Shown: positions 56,812-64,000 of the stretch, piece after piece
How positions within the stretch are numbered: the stretch's first letter is position 1
Layout of the letters: every line of letters starts with the position of its first letter
Source: Bordetella sp. FB-8
GTDB taxonomy: Bacteria; Pseudomonadota; Gammaproteobacteria; Burkholderiales; Burkholderiaceae_B
Direction: 5' to 3'
NCBI RefSeq assembly: GCF_000382185.1
Contig: NZ_KB907784.1
Location: forward strand, 3,426,633-3,490,632
DNA: 64,000 nucleotides
Program-made: the position numbers and the translations under genes
Notes under the pieces: model-generated
What the model was told of the DNA's origin: nothing
Seen by the model: only the letters and a program-made list of their open reading frames with translations
The model's database searches: none

Positions 56812-57837
56812 ATGAAGAAAAAGACCCTCACGCAATACCTGGTCGAACAGCAACGTTCGGCCCAGGCGATCTCGTCAGAGCTGCGCCTGCTCATCGAAGT
56901 GGTGGCGCGCGCCTGCAAGAGCATCAGCCATGCCGTGGGCAAAGGCGCGTTGGGCGGCGTGCTGGGCGCGCTCGAATCCGAAAACGTCCAGGGGGAAGTA
57001 CAGAAAAAGCTGGACGTACTATCCAACGAGATCCTGCTCGAAGCCAACGAATGGGGCGGCCACCTCGCCGCCATGGCATCCGAGGAAATGGAAACCCTTC
57101 ACGCCATCCCCAACCGCTACCCCAAGGGCGAATACCTGCTGCTGTTCGATCCTCTGGACGGCTCGTCGAACATCGACGTGAACGTGTCGATCGGCACGAT
57201 CTTCTCGGTGCTCAAGGCGCCGCACGGCCTGGGTCAGGAGATCGTCGAGAACGACTTCCTGCAGCCCGGCACCGCACAAGTGGCCGCCGGATATGCCGTC
57301 TACGGTCCGCAGACCATGCTGGTGCTCACCATCGGCCAGGGCGCAGTGGGCTTTACGCTTGACCGCGAAATGGGTTCGTGGGTGATGACGCAGGAAAAAT
57401 ACGAGATCCCCGAAGACACCAAGGAATTCGCCATCAATATGTCCAACATGCGTCACTGGGCCCCCCCCATGAAGCACTATATCGACGATTGCCTGGCTGG
57501 CAAGACGGGTCCGCTGGGCAAGGACTACAACATGCGCTGGATCGCTTCCATGGTGGCGGACGTGCATCGCGTACTCACCCGCGGCGGGATTTTCATGTAT
57601 CCCTGGGATTCGCGCGAGCCGTCCAAGCCCGGCAAACTGCGCCTGATGTACGAAGCCAATCCCATGAGCTTCCTGGTGGAGCAAGCCGGCGGCGTGTCGA
57701 TCACCGGCACGCAGCGCATCATGGAAGTGCAGCCCGAAAAACTGCACCAGCGCGTCAGCGTAATCCTGGGTTCGAAGAACGAAGTCGAACGCGTGGCCAA
57801 GTACCACGCCGAACAAGGCTGGGAGGCGACGCCATGA
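56812..57837 (+). CDS. fbp: Fructose-1,6-bisphosphatase, class 1
   Basis: Fbp hydrolyses fructose 1,6-bisphosphate in gluconeogenesis. The 341-residue enzyme has the metal site Glu-Glu in [29 protein letters not shown] near residue 115, and the active-site [20 protein letters not shown] near residue 275. ATG 56812 starts [10 protein letters not shown]. The stop overlaps the ATG of the next small gene. It is an enzyme of central carbon metabolism and gives no clue to the small partner's role. Confidence 0.96.
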   Translation: MKKKTLTQYLVEQQRSAQAISSELRLLIEVVARACKSISHAVGKGALGGVLGALESENVQGEVQKKLDVLSNEILLEANEWGGHLAAMASEEMETLHAIPNRYPKGEYLLLFDPLDGSSNIDVNVSIGTIFSVLKAPHGLGQEIVENDFLQPGTAQVAAGYAVYGPQTMLVLTIGQGAVGFTLDREMGSWVMTQEKYEIPEDTKEFAINMSNMRHWAPPMKHYIDDCLAGKTGPLGKDYNMRWIASMVADVHRVLTRGGIFMYPWDSREPSKPGKLRLMYEANPMSFLVEQAGGVSITGTQRIMEVQPEKLHQRVSVILGSKNEVERVAKYHAEQGWEATP

Positions 57838-58115
57838 CAATGAAGAAGTTCGACCTTGCAAAGAACAAGGCACTCAAGCTGACCAACGCGTTGAAGCAGA
57901 CGCATTCGGATCGTTTCGGTAAAAGCGCAGCTTCTGCCGAAACGGCCCCCGATCGGCGCGAGCAGCGCCTTCAGGATCAGGCCAAGGGGCTTGTTTCCTT
58001 TGCCTGCAAGCTCGACAGCAAGCTTGTGGCTCAATTGCGGGAGCGGGCCGCCGGGCATCCCGAAGGCATGAACGGGCTTCTGGATGAGTTGCTACGCGCG
58101 GCTTTGGCGGCTTGA
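57834..58115 (+). CDS. Small basic protein translationally coupled to fbp
   Basis: This 93-residue protein is not recognised. The first half is basic and Lys/Arg-rich ([20 protein letters not shown]). The second half (about residues 50-93) could form a strand-helix-helix unit, [19 protein letters not shown] then [14 protein letters not shown], reminiscent of ribbon-helix-helix regulators; that is an inference. Its ATG overlaps the fbp stop (ATGA), so it is co-translated with fbp. A 65-bp gap with a hairpin follows before the thrC end. Confidence 0.6.
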   Translation: MTMKKFDLAKNKALKLTNALKQTHSDRFGKSAASAETAPDRREQRLQDQAKGLVSFACKLDSKLVAQLRERAAGHPEGMNGLLDELLRAALAA

Positions 58116-58133
58116 TCGCTTAATCGGTTTCCG

Positions 58134-58170
58134 TGCCGGCCATGGGACCCGAAAGGCTGCCTGGCCGGCA
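58134..58170. terminator. Hairpin between the convergent small gene and thrC
   Basis: TGCCGGCCA and TGGCCGGCA form a 9-bp stem around a 19-base loop in the 65-bp gap. No clear T-run follows on either strand, so its action as a terminator is uncertain. Confidence 0.3.
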
Positions 58171-58180
58171 TCTTGAAAAC

Positions 58181-59590
58181 TCAAAACTTCGCGTGCTTTT
58201 CAAGAAACTCCCGCACCCGATTTGCATCGCAATCCATCACTTGGACGCGCTGCGGCAGCGCCTCCAAACCTGCCAACTCAGGTGGCACGGGCGCAGGACG
58301 GCCAATGGCCTGCTGGATGGTTTCGGAGAACTTGGCCGGCAGCGCGGTTTCAAGCACCAGCATGGGTATGCCGGACTCGACATACCGGGCCGCCACCGTC
58401 ACGCCATCGGCCGTATGCGGATCCATCAGCACGCCCTTGGACTCGAACGTGGAGCGGATGGTGTCCAGACGATCCGCATGGCTGCTCTTGCCCGCCACGA
58501 AACCGAACTCGGACTCGAAGCGCGGGCGTTCGGCCGACAGATCGAAGCGGCCTGTCTTTACCATCTGGGCCCACAGTGCCTTGACCCGATTGCCGTCCTG
58601 GCCCACCAGGTCGTAGACGAAGCGCTCGAAATTCGAGGCGCGCGAGATGTCCATCGATGGACTGGAGGTGGCATAGGTCTGCTCGGGGCCCCGCGGACTG
58701 TAGACGCCTGTACGGAAGAACTCTTCGAGCACGTTGTTCTCGTTGGTGGCCAGCACCAGGCGACGCACCGGCAAGCCCATGCTGCGAGCGATATGGCCCG
58801 ACAGGATATTGCCGAAATTGCCCGAAGGCACCGTGAACGATACTTGTTGTCCCGGTCCGCGGGTGGCGCGCAGCCAGCCCCAGAAGTAGTAGACCACCTG
58901 CGCTGCGATGCGTGCCCAATTGATGGAATTGACTGCGCCCAGACGCATATGGCTCTTGAATTCCAGGTCGCCGGCCAGCGTCTTGACGATGTCCTGCGCT
59001 TGATCGAATACGCCGCGCACGGCGATGTTGTAGATGTTATGGTCCTGCAACGAATACATCTGCGCGCGCTGAAAGGCGCTCATGCGGCCGTGCGGCGACA
59101 GCATGAACACGGCAACGCCTTTCTTGCCGCGCAGCGCGTATTCGGCGGCCGACCCGGTATCGCCCGAAGTCGCCCCAAGAATGTTCAGCGTGGCGCCGCG
59201 CTTGCCCAGCACGTATTCGAAGGCCTGGCCCAGGAACTGCATGGCCATGTCCTTAAAGGCCAGCGTCGGGCCTTCGGACAAGCCCAGCAGCGCCATCGAG
59301 CCGTCGAGCGGTTTCAAAGGAACAATATCGGCGCTCTTGAAGCTGGAGGGCTGATACGCTGCGCGCGTCAGCCGGCGCAGATCTTCGGGCGCGATATCGG
59401 AAACGAAGCGCGACAAGACCTCGAACGCCAGGTCGGCATAGGCCAGCCCGCGCCAGGACTCCAGGGTCGCTGCGTCGATGCGGGGCAATGCCTGCGGCAC
59501 GGCCAGACCGCCGTCGGGCGCCAGCCCTTCAAGCAGAATGTCGGAGAACGCCTGCGGCGCCATGCCGCCTCGGGTAGATACGTAATTCAT
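58181..59590 (-). CDS. thrC: Threonine synthase
   Basis: ThrC converts O-phosphohomoserine to threonine with PLP. The 469-residue enzyme has the Schiff-base Lys in GPTLAFKDMAMQFLGQAF (near residue 110), ILGATSGDTGSAAEYAL, and the phosphate-binding TVPSGNFGNILSGHIA. It starts at ATG 59590, sharing one base with the hom stop (TGATG), so the two are translationally coupled. Confidence 0.95.
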   Translation of the reverse strand: MNYVSTRGGMAPQAFSDILLEGLAPDGGLAVPQALPRIDAATLESWRGLAYADLAFEVLSRFVSDIAPEDLRRLTRAAYQPSSFKSADIVPLKPLDGSMALLGLSEGPTLAFKDMAMQFLGQAFEYVLGKRGATLNILGATSGDTGSAAEYALRGKKGVAVFMLSPHGRMSAFQRAQMYSLQDHNIYNIAVRGVFDQAQDIVKTLAGDLEFKSHMRLGAVNSINWARIAAQVVYYFWGWLRATRGPGQQVSFTVPSGNFGNILSGHIARSMGLPVRRLVLATNENNVLEEFFRTGVYSPRGPEQTYATSSPSMDISRASNFERFVYDLVGQDGNRVKALWAQMVKTGRFDLSAERPRFESEFGFVAGKSSHADRLDTIRSTFESKGVLMDPHTADGVTVAARYVESGIPMLVLETALPAKFSETIQQAIGRPAPVPPELAGLEALPQRVQVMDCDANRVREFLEKHAKF

Positions 59591-60933
59591 CACTGAAGGT
59601 TTTCCATGCGCAGGCGCGTGACCTTGGAACGGACAAACGATAGCGTTTCGATGGCGCAGATCGCCTCGTTGACCTTGCCTTCGACGGCTTCGTGCGTGAG
59701 AAAGATGATGTCGGCCCCGCCGATATGCGAAGGCTGCTGGAGCATCGAGCCGATGGAAATGCCCCGGTCGGCCAGGATGCGGGCGATGTCGGCCAGCACC
59801 CCAGGGACGTCATCCACCCGCAGGCGCAGATAATACGAAGTGCGCACCTGGTCCATGGGCAGGATGGCCAGGTCCGACATGGCATCGGGCTGGAAAGCCA
59901 GGTGCGGCACGCGGTTGCCCGGATCGGCCGTATGCAGGCGCGTAATATCGACCAGATCGGCCACCACGGCCGAGGCTGTCGGCTCCTCCCCCGCTCCCTG
60001 GCCGTAATACAAGGTAGGGCCTACGGCATCGCCGTACACCAGCACGGCGTTCATGGCACCCTCGACGTTGGCCAGCAGCTTGTCCGCCGGCACCAGCGCG
60101 GGATGCACGCGCAGCTCGATGCCTTCGGCGCGTCGGCGCGTGATGCCCAGCAATTTGATGCGGTAGCCCAGCCGTTCGGCGTGAGCGATGTCCACGCCCT
60201 CCAGTTTGGAAATTCCTTCGATATAGGCCTTATCGAACTGCACCGGCACGCCGAAGGCCAGCGAGGCCAACAACGTCAGCTTGTGCGCCGCGTCCACACC
60301 CTCGACATCGAAGGTCGGATCGGCTTCGGCATAGCCCAGCCGCTGCGCCTCGGCCAGCACCTGGTCGAACGGCAGCCCGCGCGCGCGCATCTCGGACAGG
60401 ATGAAGTTGGTTGTGCCGTTGATGATGCCGGCCAGCCATTGGATCCGATTGGCAGTCAAGCCCTCGCGTATAGCCTTGATGATGGGAACGCCGCCGGCCA
60501 CCGCCGCCTCGAACGCCACCATCACGCCGCGCCTGGACGCCGCGGCAAAAATCTCGTTGCCGTGCTTGGCCAGAAGCGCCTTGTTGGCCGTGACCACATG
60601 CTTGCCATTGGCGATGGCCTCAAGCACCAATTCGCGCGCCAGCGTATCGCCACCAATCAATTCGACCACGATGTCGATCTCGGGATCGCGCACAAGACCG
60701 AACGCGTCGGTGGACACCGGTACGGCCTCGCCCACCTTGCTGCGAGCCTTGGCCATGTCGCGCACGGCCACGCGCGCAACTTCGATGCGCCGACCTGCAC
60801 GCCGGGCGATTTCCTCGGCGTTGCGCGCCAGCACGGTCCAGGTGCCGCCGCCTACCACGCCCAAGCCTACCAGGCCCACCCTCATCGGACCCATCGCCTC
60901 GACGTTTGCGTCGTGCTTGCTCGGATTTGTCAT
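59590..60933 (-). CDS. hom: Homoserine dehydrogenase
   Basis: Hom reduces aspartate semialdehyde to homoserine. The 447-residue monofunctional enzyme has the nucleotide motif [14 protein letters not shown] (near residue 20), [13 protein letters not shown] (near 115), the catalytic region [13 protein letters not shown] and a C-terminal ACT domain (about residues 360-435) for threonine feedback. Its start overlaps the alaC stop and its stop overlaps thrC, giving the coupled order alaC-hom-thrC. Confidence 0.96.
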   Translation of the reverse strand: MTNPSKHDANVEAMGPMRVGLVGLGVVGGGTWTVLARNAEEIARRAGRRIEVARVAVRDMAKARSKVGEAVPVSTDAFGLVRDPEIDIVVELIGGDTLARELVLEAIANGKHVVTANKALLAKHGNEIFAAASRRGVMVAFEAAVAGGVPIIKAIREGLTANRIQWLAGIINGTTNFILSEMRARGLPFDQVLAEAQRLGYAEADPTFDVEGVDAAHKLTLLASLAFGVPVQFDKAYIEGISKLEGVDIAHAERLGYRIKLLGITRRRAEGIELRVHPALVPADKLLANVEGAMNAVLVYGDAVGPTLYYGQGAGEEPTASAVVADLVDITRLHTADPGNRVPHLAFQPDAMSDLAILPMDQVRTSYYLRLRVDDVPGVLADIARILADRGISIGSMLQQPSHIGGADIIFLTHEAVEGKVNEAICAIETLSFVRSKVTRLRMENLQ

Positions 60934-62159
60934 TTCAGCAGACCGTCCTTGCGAAACATCTCTTTGATGCCGCGAACCGCCTGGCGCGTGCGCTGCTCGT
61001 TTTCGATCAGGGCGAAGCGCACGTATTCATCGCCGTATTCGCCGAAACCAATGCCCGGCGATACCGCAACCTTGGCGTCGGCCAGCACACGCTTGGCAAA
61101 TTCCAATGAACCCATTGCGCGGTAAGGCTCGGGAATTCGCGCCCATATATACATCGAGGCCTTGGGAATATCGACGTTCCAGCCCGCCTCGATCAGTCCC
61201 TTGGCCAGTACGTCACGGCGGCTCTGGTATTGCGCCACGATCTCGCTGACGCAGTCCTGCGGACCGTCCAGCGCGGCGATCGAGGCTACCTGGATGGGCG
61301 TGAAGGTGCCGTAATCGTGATAGCTCTTGATGCGCGCCAGCGCGCCAACCAGTTCGCGGTTGCCCACCATGTAGCCGATGCGCCAGCCGGCCATGTTGTA
61401 GCTCTTGCTCATGGTGAAGAACTCGACGGCCACGTCGCGAGCCCCCGGCACCTGCATGATGGAAGGCGCTACATAGCCATCGAAGCAAATGTCAGCATAG
61501 GCTAGGTCGTGCACCACCAGGATGTCGTGCTCCTTGGCCAGCGCGACCACGCGCTCGAAGAAGGACAGGTCCACGCACTGCGCCGTCGGATTGCTCGGAA
61601 AGCCCAGGATCATCATCTTGGGCTTGGGAATCGACTCGCGCACCGCGCGCTCGAGTTCGTCGAAGAAATCCACGCCCGGCGTCATGCGTACCGAGCGGAT
61701 GTTTGCGCCCGCAATCACCGCGCCGTAGATGTGGATGGGATAACTGGGATTGGGCACCAACACCGTGTCGCCGCGGTCCAGCGTGGCCAGCATCAAGTGG
61801 GCCAGGCCTTCCTTTGAGCCGATCGTGACAATGGCCTCGGAGTCCGGATCGAACTCGACCGCGTAGCGGCGCTGATACCAATCACATATGGCCTTGCGCA
61901 GACGCGGAATACCCTTGGAAACCGAGTAGCCGTGCGTGGTGGGCCGCAGCGTGGCCTCGACCATTTTGTCGACGATATGCTGAGGCGTAGCGCCGTCGGG
62001 GTTGCCCATGGACATGTCGATGATGTCCTCGCCGCGCCGCCGCGCGGCCATCTTGAGTTCGGCCGTGATGTTGAACACATAAGGCGGCAGGCGCTCGATG
62101 CGGGTGAACTGGCGCGCGGGTCTTTCCGCATTTTTGTCAACGGCACTCACGGCGGGCAT
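60930..62159 (-). CDS. alaC: Aspartate/alanine-type aminotransferase (AlaC-like)
   Basis: The 409-residue class I PLP aminotransferase has the PLP Lys in [17 protein letters not shown] (near residue 240), [10 protein letters not shown], and the NPTAQ motif in [12 protein letters not shown]. Proteins of this type (AlaC/YfdZ) transaminate alanine, glutamate or methionine-related oxo acids. It is the first gene of the alaC-hom-thrC unit. The 167-bp upstream region shows no leader peptide or terminator hairpin. Confidence 0.9.
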   Translation of the reverse strand: MPAVSAVDKNAERPARQFTRIERLPPYVFNITAELKMAARRRGEDIIDMSMGNPDGATPQHIVDKMVEATLRPTTHGYSVSKGIPRLRKAICDWYQRRYAVEFDPDSEAIVTIGSKEGLAHLMLATLDRGDTVLVPNPSYPIHIYGAVIAGANIRSVRMTPGVDFFDELERAVRESIPKPKMMILGFPSNPTAQCVDLSFFERVVALAKEHDILVVHDLAYADICFDGYVAPSIMQVPGARDVAVEFFTMSKSYNMAGWRIGYMVGNRELVGALARIKSYHDYGTFTPIQVASIAALDGPQDCVSEIVAQYQSRRDVLAKGLIEAGWNVDIPKASMYIWARIPEPYRAMGSLEFAKRVLADAKVAVSPGIGFGEYGDEYVRFALIENEQRTRQAVRGIKEMFRKDGLLK

Positions 62160-62326
62160 TCCTTAGTTGGAGATAAGCTGGGAAACTTTGTAATCTAGCA
62201 GCAACGTCGCAGTGCAGCAAATGAACTGCATCCGTCCCTCACCCTGTAGGCGCCATGCAACAATGCCGCCATCACGATGCGCTATGATCGAAGCGACCAG
62301 CCTGCATTTCACCGAAGCTGAGCATA

Positions 62327-62812
62327 TTGAAACTACATACTAATCCCGCGACGACGCTCAACACCGTCACCGCTTACGGCCTTGACTACATCGAGGTCAA
62401 CCAGGTCCGCTTTTCCCACGCAGTCGCTTTCGGTCCTGAGGGCGCCGTCACTGAATGGCCCGTAGCATCCGCGGCCGACATAAGCTGTGCTCTTCTCGAG
62501 CAAGCCGCCGGCCTGTCCCGAGCGTTGCGCGACCCACTGGCCTTTCTCGACGACCCCGAGTCCACCGCCTCGGGCGGGCTGTCCCTCGCCCGCTCGCCCA
62601 ACGCGCCCGAAGTGCTGCTGGTCGGCACCGGCGCGCGCCAGAAAATGTTATCTCCCGCCATCCTTCGCCCGCTGCTGGCCGCCGGCGTAGGCATCGAGGT
62701 AATGGACACCCAGGCCGCGGCACGCACCTACAACATCCTCATGGCAGAAGGCCGCCGCGTCGTCGCCGCACTTTTGCCCCCCAACGAATCCCTCCAAGGA
62801 GCAAGCGACTGA
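62327..62812 (+). CDS. Mth938/NDUFAF3-domain protein
   Basis: This 161-residue soluble protein of the DUF498 family (related to the complex I assembly factor NDUFAF3) has VLLVGTGARQKMLSPAILRP (near residue 97) and GIEVMDTQAAARTYNILMAEGRRVVAALLP, the conserved C-terminal block. Its precise function in bacteria is not settled. It appears to use TTG 62327; the following KLHTNPATTLNTVTAYG agrees with homologues and no ATG is suitably placed. Its stop overlaps the bcp start (TGATG). Confidence 0.85.
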   Translation: MKLHTNPATTLNTVTAYGLDYIEVNQVRFSHAVAFGPEGAVTEWPVASAADISCALLEQAAGLSRALRDPLAFLDDPESTASGGLSLARSPNAPEVLLVGTGARQKMLSPAILRPLLAAGVGIEVMDTQAAARTYNILMAEGRRVVAALLPPNESLQGASD

Positions 62813-63276
62813 TGTCCGCGCTCATCGGCAAGCCCGCCCCGCAATTCGTCGCCGAAAGCACTATCGGCACCATCGACCTGTCTCAATGCCGCGGCCGCGC
62901 CGTGGTGCTGTACTTCTACCCCAAGGACAACACCCCAGGCTGCACCACCGAAGGCCAGGACTTCCGCGACCTGCACGACCAATTTCTCGCGGCCAGTACG
63001 GTGGTCGTGGGCGTGTCACGCGACTCGCTCAAGTCGCACGCCAATTTCTGCGAAAAATTCAGCCTGCCCTTTCCCTTGATCTCCGACCCAGACGAGACGC
63101 TCTGCAATCTATACGGAGTCATCAAGCAAAAGAACATGTACGGCAAGCAAGTGCGCGGCATCGAGCGCAGCACCTTCCTGATCGACGCCCACGGCCTGCT
63201 GGTGCAGGCTTGGCGCGGCCTAAAGGTACCCGGCCATGCCAGCGAAGTTCTGCAGGCCGCTATCAGCATAGGCTGA
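62812..63276 (+). CDS. bcp: Thioredoxin-dependent peroxiredoxin (Bcp/PrxQ family)
   Basis: The 154-residue thiol peroxidase reduces hydroperoxides. The peroxidatic Cys is in FYPKDNTPGCTTEGQDF (near residue 43). The resolving Cys five residues later in E. coli Bcp is replaced (GCTTEGQ), so it would act as a 1-Cys type or use another thiol; further Cys residues occur near FCEKF and LCNLYG. It is translationally coupled to the preceding gene. Confidence 0.92.
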   Translation: MSALIGKPAPQFVAESTIGTIDLSQCRGRAVVLYFYPKDNTPGCTTEGQDFRDLHDQFLAASTVVVGVSRDSLKSHANFCEKFSLPFPLISDPDETLCNLYGVIKQKNMYGKQVRGIERSTFLIDAHGLLVQAWRGLKVPGHASEVLQAAISIG

Positions 63277-63343
63277 CGCCCGCGCGACCCGCCACCGCGT
63301 TCGTATCCGGGCCGGTTCCGGCCCACACAGGAGAGTCCAGCAT

Positions 63344-64000
63344 ATGCCGCTTCCCAAGATGCCCACCCGTCCCGCAGCCATTCTGACTTTCCACAAGGGC
63401 GAATCCGCGCCCGCTGCAAGTCCCGCGCCGAGCGCCGCCAGTTCCGCCGCCAGACCCGTCGATATGGAGCCGCACCACCAGCCCGAACTGGACGGCCTGC
63501 AAACCGAGGGGTTTTCTATCGCGCAGCCCGCCGCGCCGGCCCTGGTGCACGCAGAAGCCCCGCGCGCCAGACCCACGCCTGCCGCGGTCCGCAGGACCAA
63601 GGCCAAAACTCAACCAGCCGTGCGCAAGCTCTTCGTGCTCGACACCAACGTGCTGCTGCACGACCCGAGCTCGATCTTCCGTTTCGAAGAGCACGACATC
63701 TTCCTGCCCATGATGACGCTGGAAGAACTCGACCACCAGAAAAAGGGCATGTCGGAAGTTGCACGCAACGCCCGACAGGTCAGCCGCTCACTCGACTCGC
63801 TGGTGCAAAGCGCCAGCAATCTGAACGAAGGCCTGGACCTGGCCGGGCTGGGCAACAAGGAGGCCACAGGCCGCCTGCTATTCCAGACCACGGCCATCCA
63901 CAGCACCCTGCCATCGGATCTGCCCATGGGCAAGGCCGACAACCAGATCCTGGGCGTGGTGCGCGCCTTGCAGGAAAAATACCCGCAGCGCGAAGTGGTA
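63344..64000 (+). CDS. PIN-domain/PhoH-like protein, N-terminal part (partial)
   Basis: The first 219 codons are visible; the gene runs beyond the window. After an Ala/Pro-rich disordered stretch (residues 15-95) comes a PIN RNase domain with LFVLDTNVLLHDPSSIFRF (first catalytic Asp), MMTLEELDHQKKG (Glu), and SDLPMGKADNQILGVV (Asp residues). In the YlaK/PhoH2 family this domain is followed by a PhoH ATPase, which would lie beyond the edge. GGAG precedes ATG 63344. Confidence 0.88.
   Translation, partial: MPLPKMPTRPAAILTFHKGESAPAASPAPSAASSAARPVDMEPHHQPELDGLQTEGFSIAQPAAPALVHAEAPRARPTPAAVRRTKAKTQPAVRKLFVLDTNVLLHDPSSIFRFEEHDIFLPMMTLEELDHQKKGMSEVARNARQVSRSLDSLVQSASNLNEGLDLAGLGNKEATGRLLFQTTAIHSTLPSDLPMGKADNQILGVVRALQEKYPQREVV

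Noticed and set aside
58133..59596. A 487-codon open frame on the plus strand
   Set aside because: It lies exactly opposite thrC, whose catalytic motifs are intact; long antisense frames are common in high-GC coding DNA and the predicted protein has no domain.
59692..61125. A 477-codon open frame on the plus strand
   Set aside because: It is antisense to hom and the end of alaC, with no start context or domain.
62160..62326. A possible amino acid leader peptide before alaC-hom-thrC
   Set aside because: No run of regulatory codons and no terminator hairpin were found.

Overview
The window is high-GC and densely coded, and it reads as a chromosomal segment of a Bordetella-like betaproteobacterium (Alcaligenaceae). 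Supporting signs are the betaproteobacterial H-NS type, the aerobic box benzoyl-CoA cluster with a BoxR-type regulator, a five-step hut pathway with HutF, methyl-accepting proteins that lack a C-terminal CheR pentapeptide, and adjoining hom and thrC genes. The genus is inferred from general family knowledge; no search was run. No rRNA, tRNA or CRISPR array was seen.

Layout. 1-3345: the end of one chemoreceptor gene, a second convergent chemoreceptor with a damaged N-terminal region, and a broken N-carbamoyl amidase gene. 3346-9841: a polar amino acid ABC transporter (binding protein, two permeases, ATPase), a GntR/FCD repressor, an M20 peptidase and an intact amidase paralogue of the broken gene. 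This block looks like scavenging of amino-acid derivatives. Its promoter carries a sigma-54 element, two NtrC-like sites and a GTATAC operator. 9859-17566: aerobic benzoate degradation through benzoyl-CoA epoxide (boxC-boxB-boxA, boxR, a DUF4863 gene and benzoate-CoA ligase), with TGCA-type operator candidates. 17567-20822: a MotA/MotB-like pair, a dead ynfA gene and an IS5-family element inserted at the ynfA stop codon. 20823-28196: housekeeping and miscellaneous genes (AI-2E family permease, cytochrome b, mu-crystallin family enzyme, a membrane protein of unknown function, cytochrome c, purB, a GST and mnmA).

28432-40841 is a histidine-utilisation locus: a NitT/SsuA-type ABC transporter, hutC, hutH, hutU, a polar amino acid transporter lacking its ATPase, hutD, hutI, hutF and hutG. 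A perfect HutC-type palindrome precedes hutH and a weaker copy precedes the transporter. 40838-47603 holds the glycolate oxidase genes glcDEF flanked by two more FAD-linked oxidases. 47604-48465 is a decayed stretch. 48466-49782 carries the DAHP synthase gene behind what looks like an undescribed transcription attenuator: a leader peptide with seven consecutive alternating Phe/Tyr codons, a strong terminator and a perfectly complementary antiterminator segment. This is the most interesting signal in the window.

49783-64000 contains another chemoreceptor, tldD, an H-NS family gene, pepN, fbp with a translationally coupled small protein, thrC-hom-alaC as a coupled operon, a Mth938-domain protein, a Bcp peroxiredoxin and the start of a PIN/PhoH-type protein cut by the window edge.
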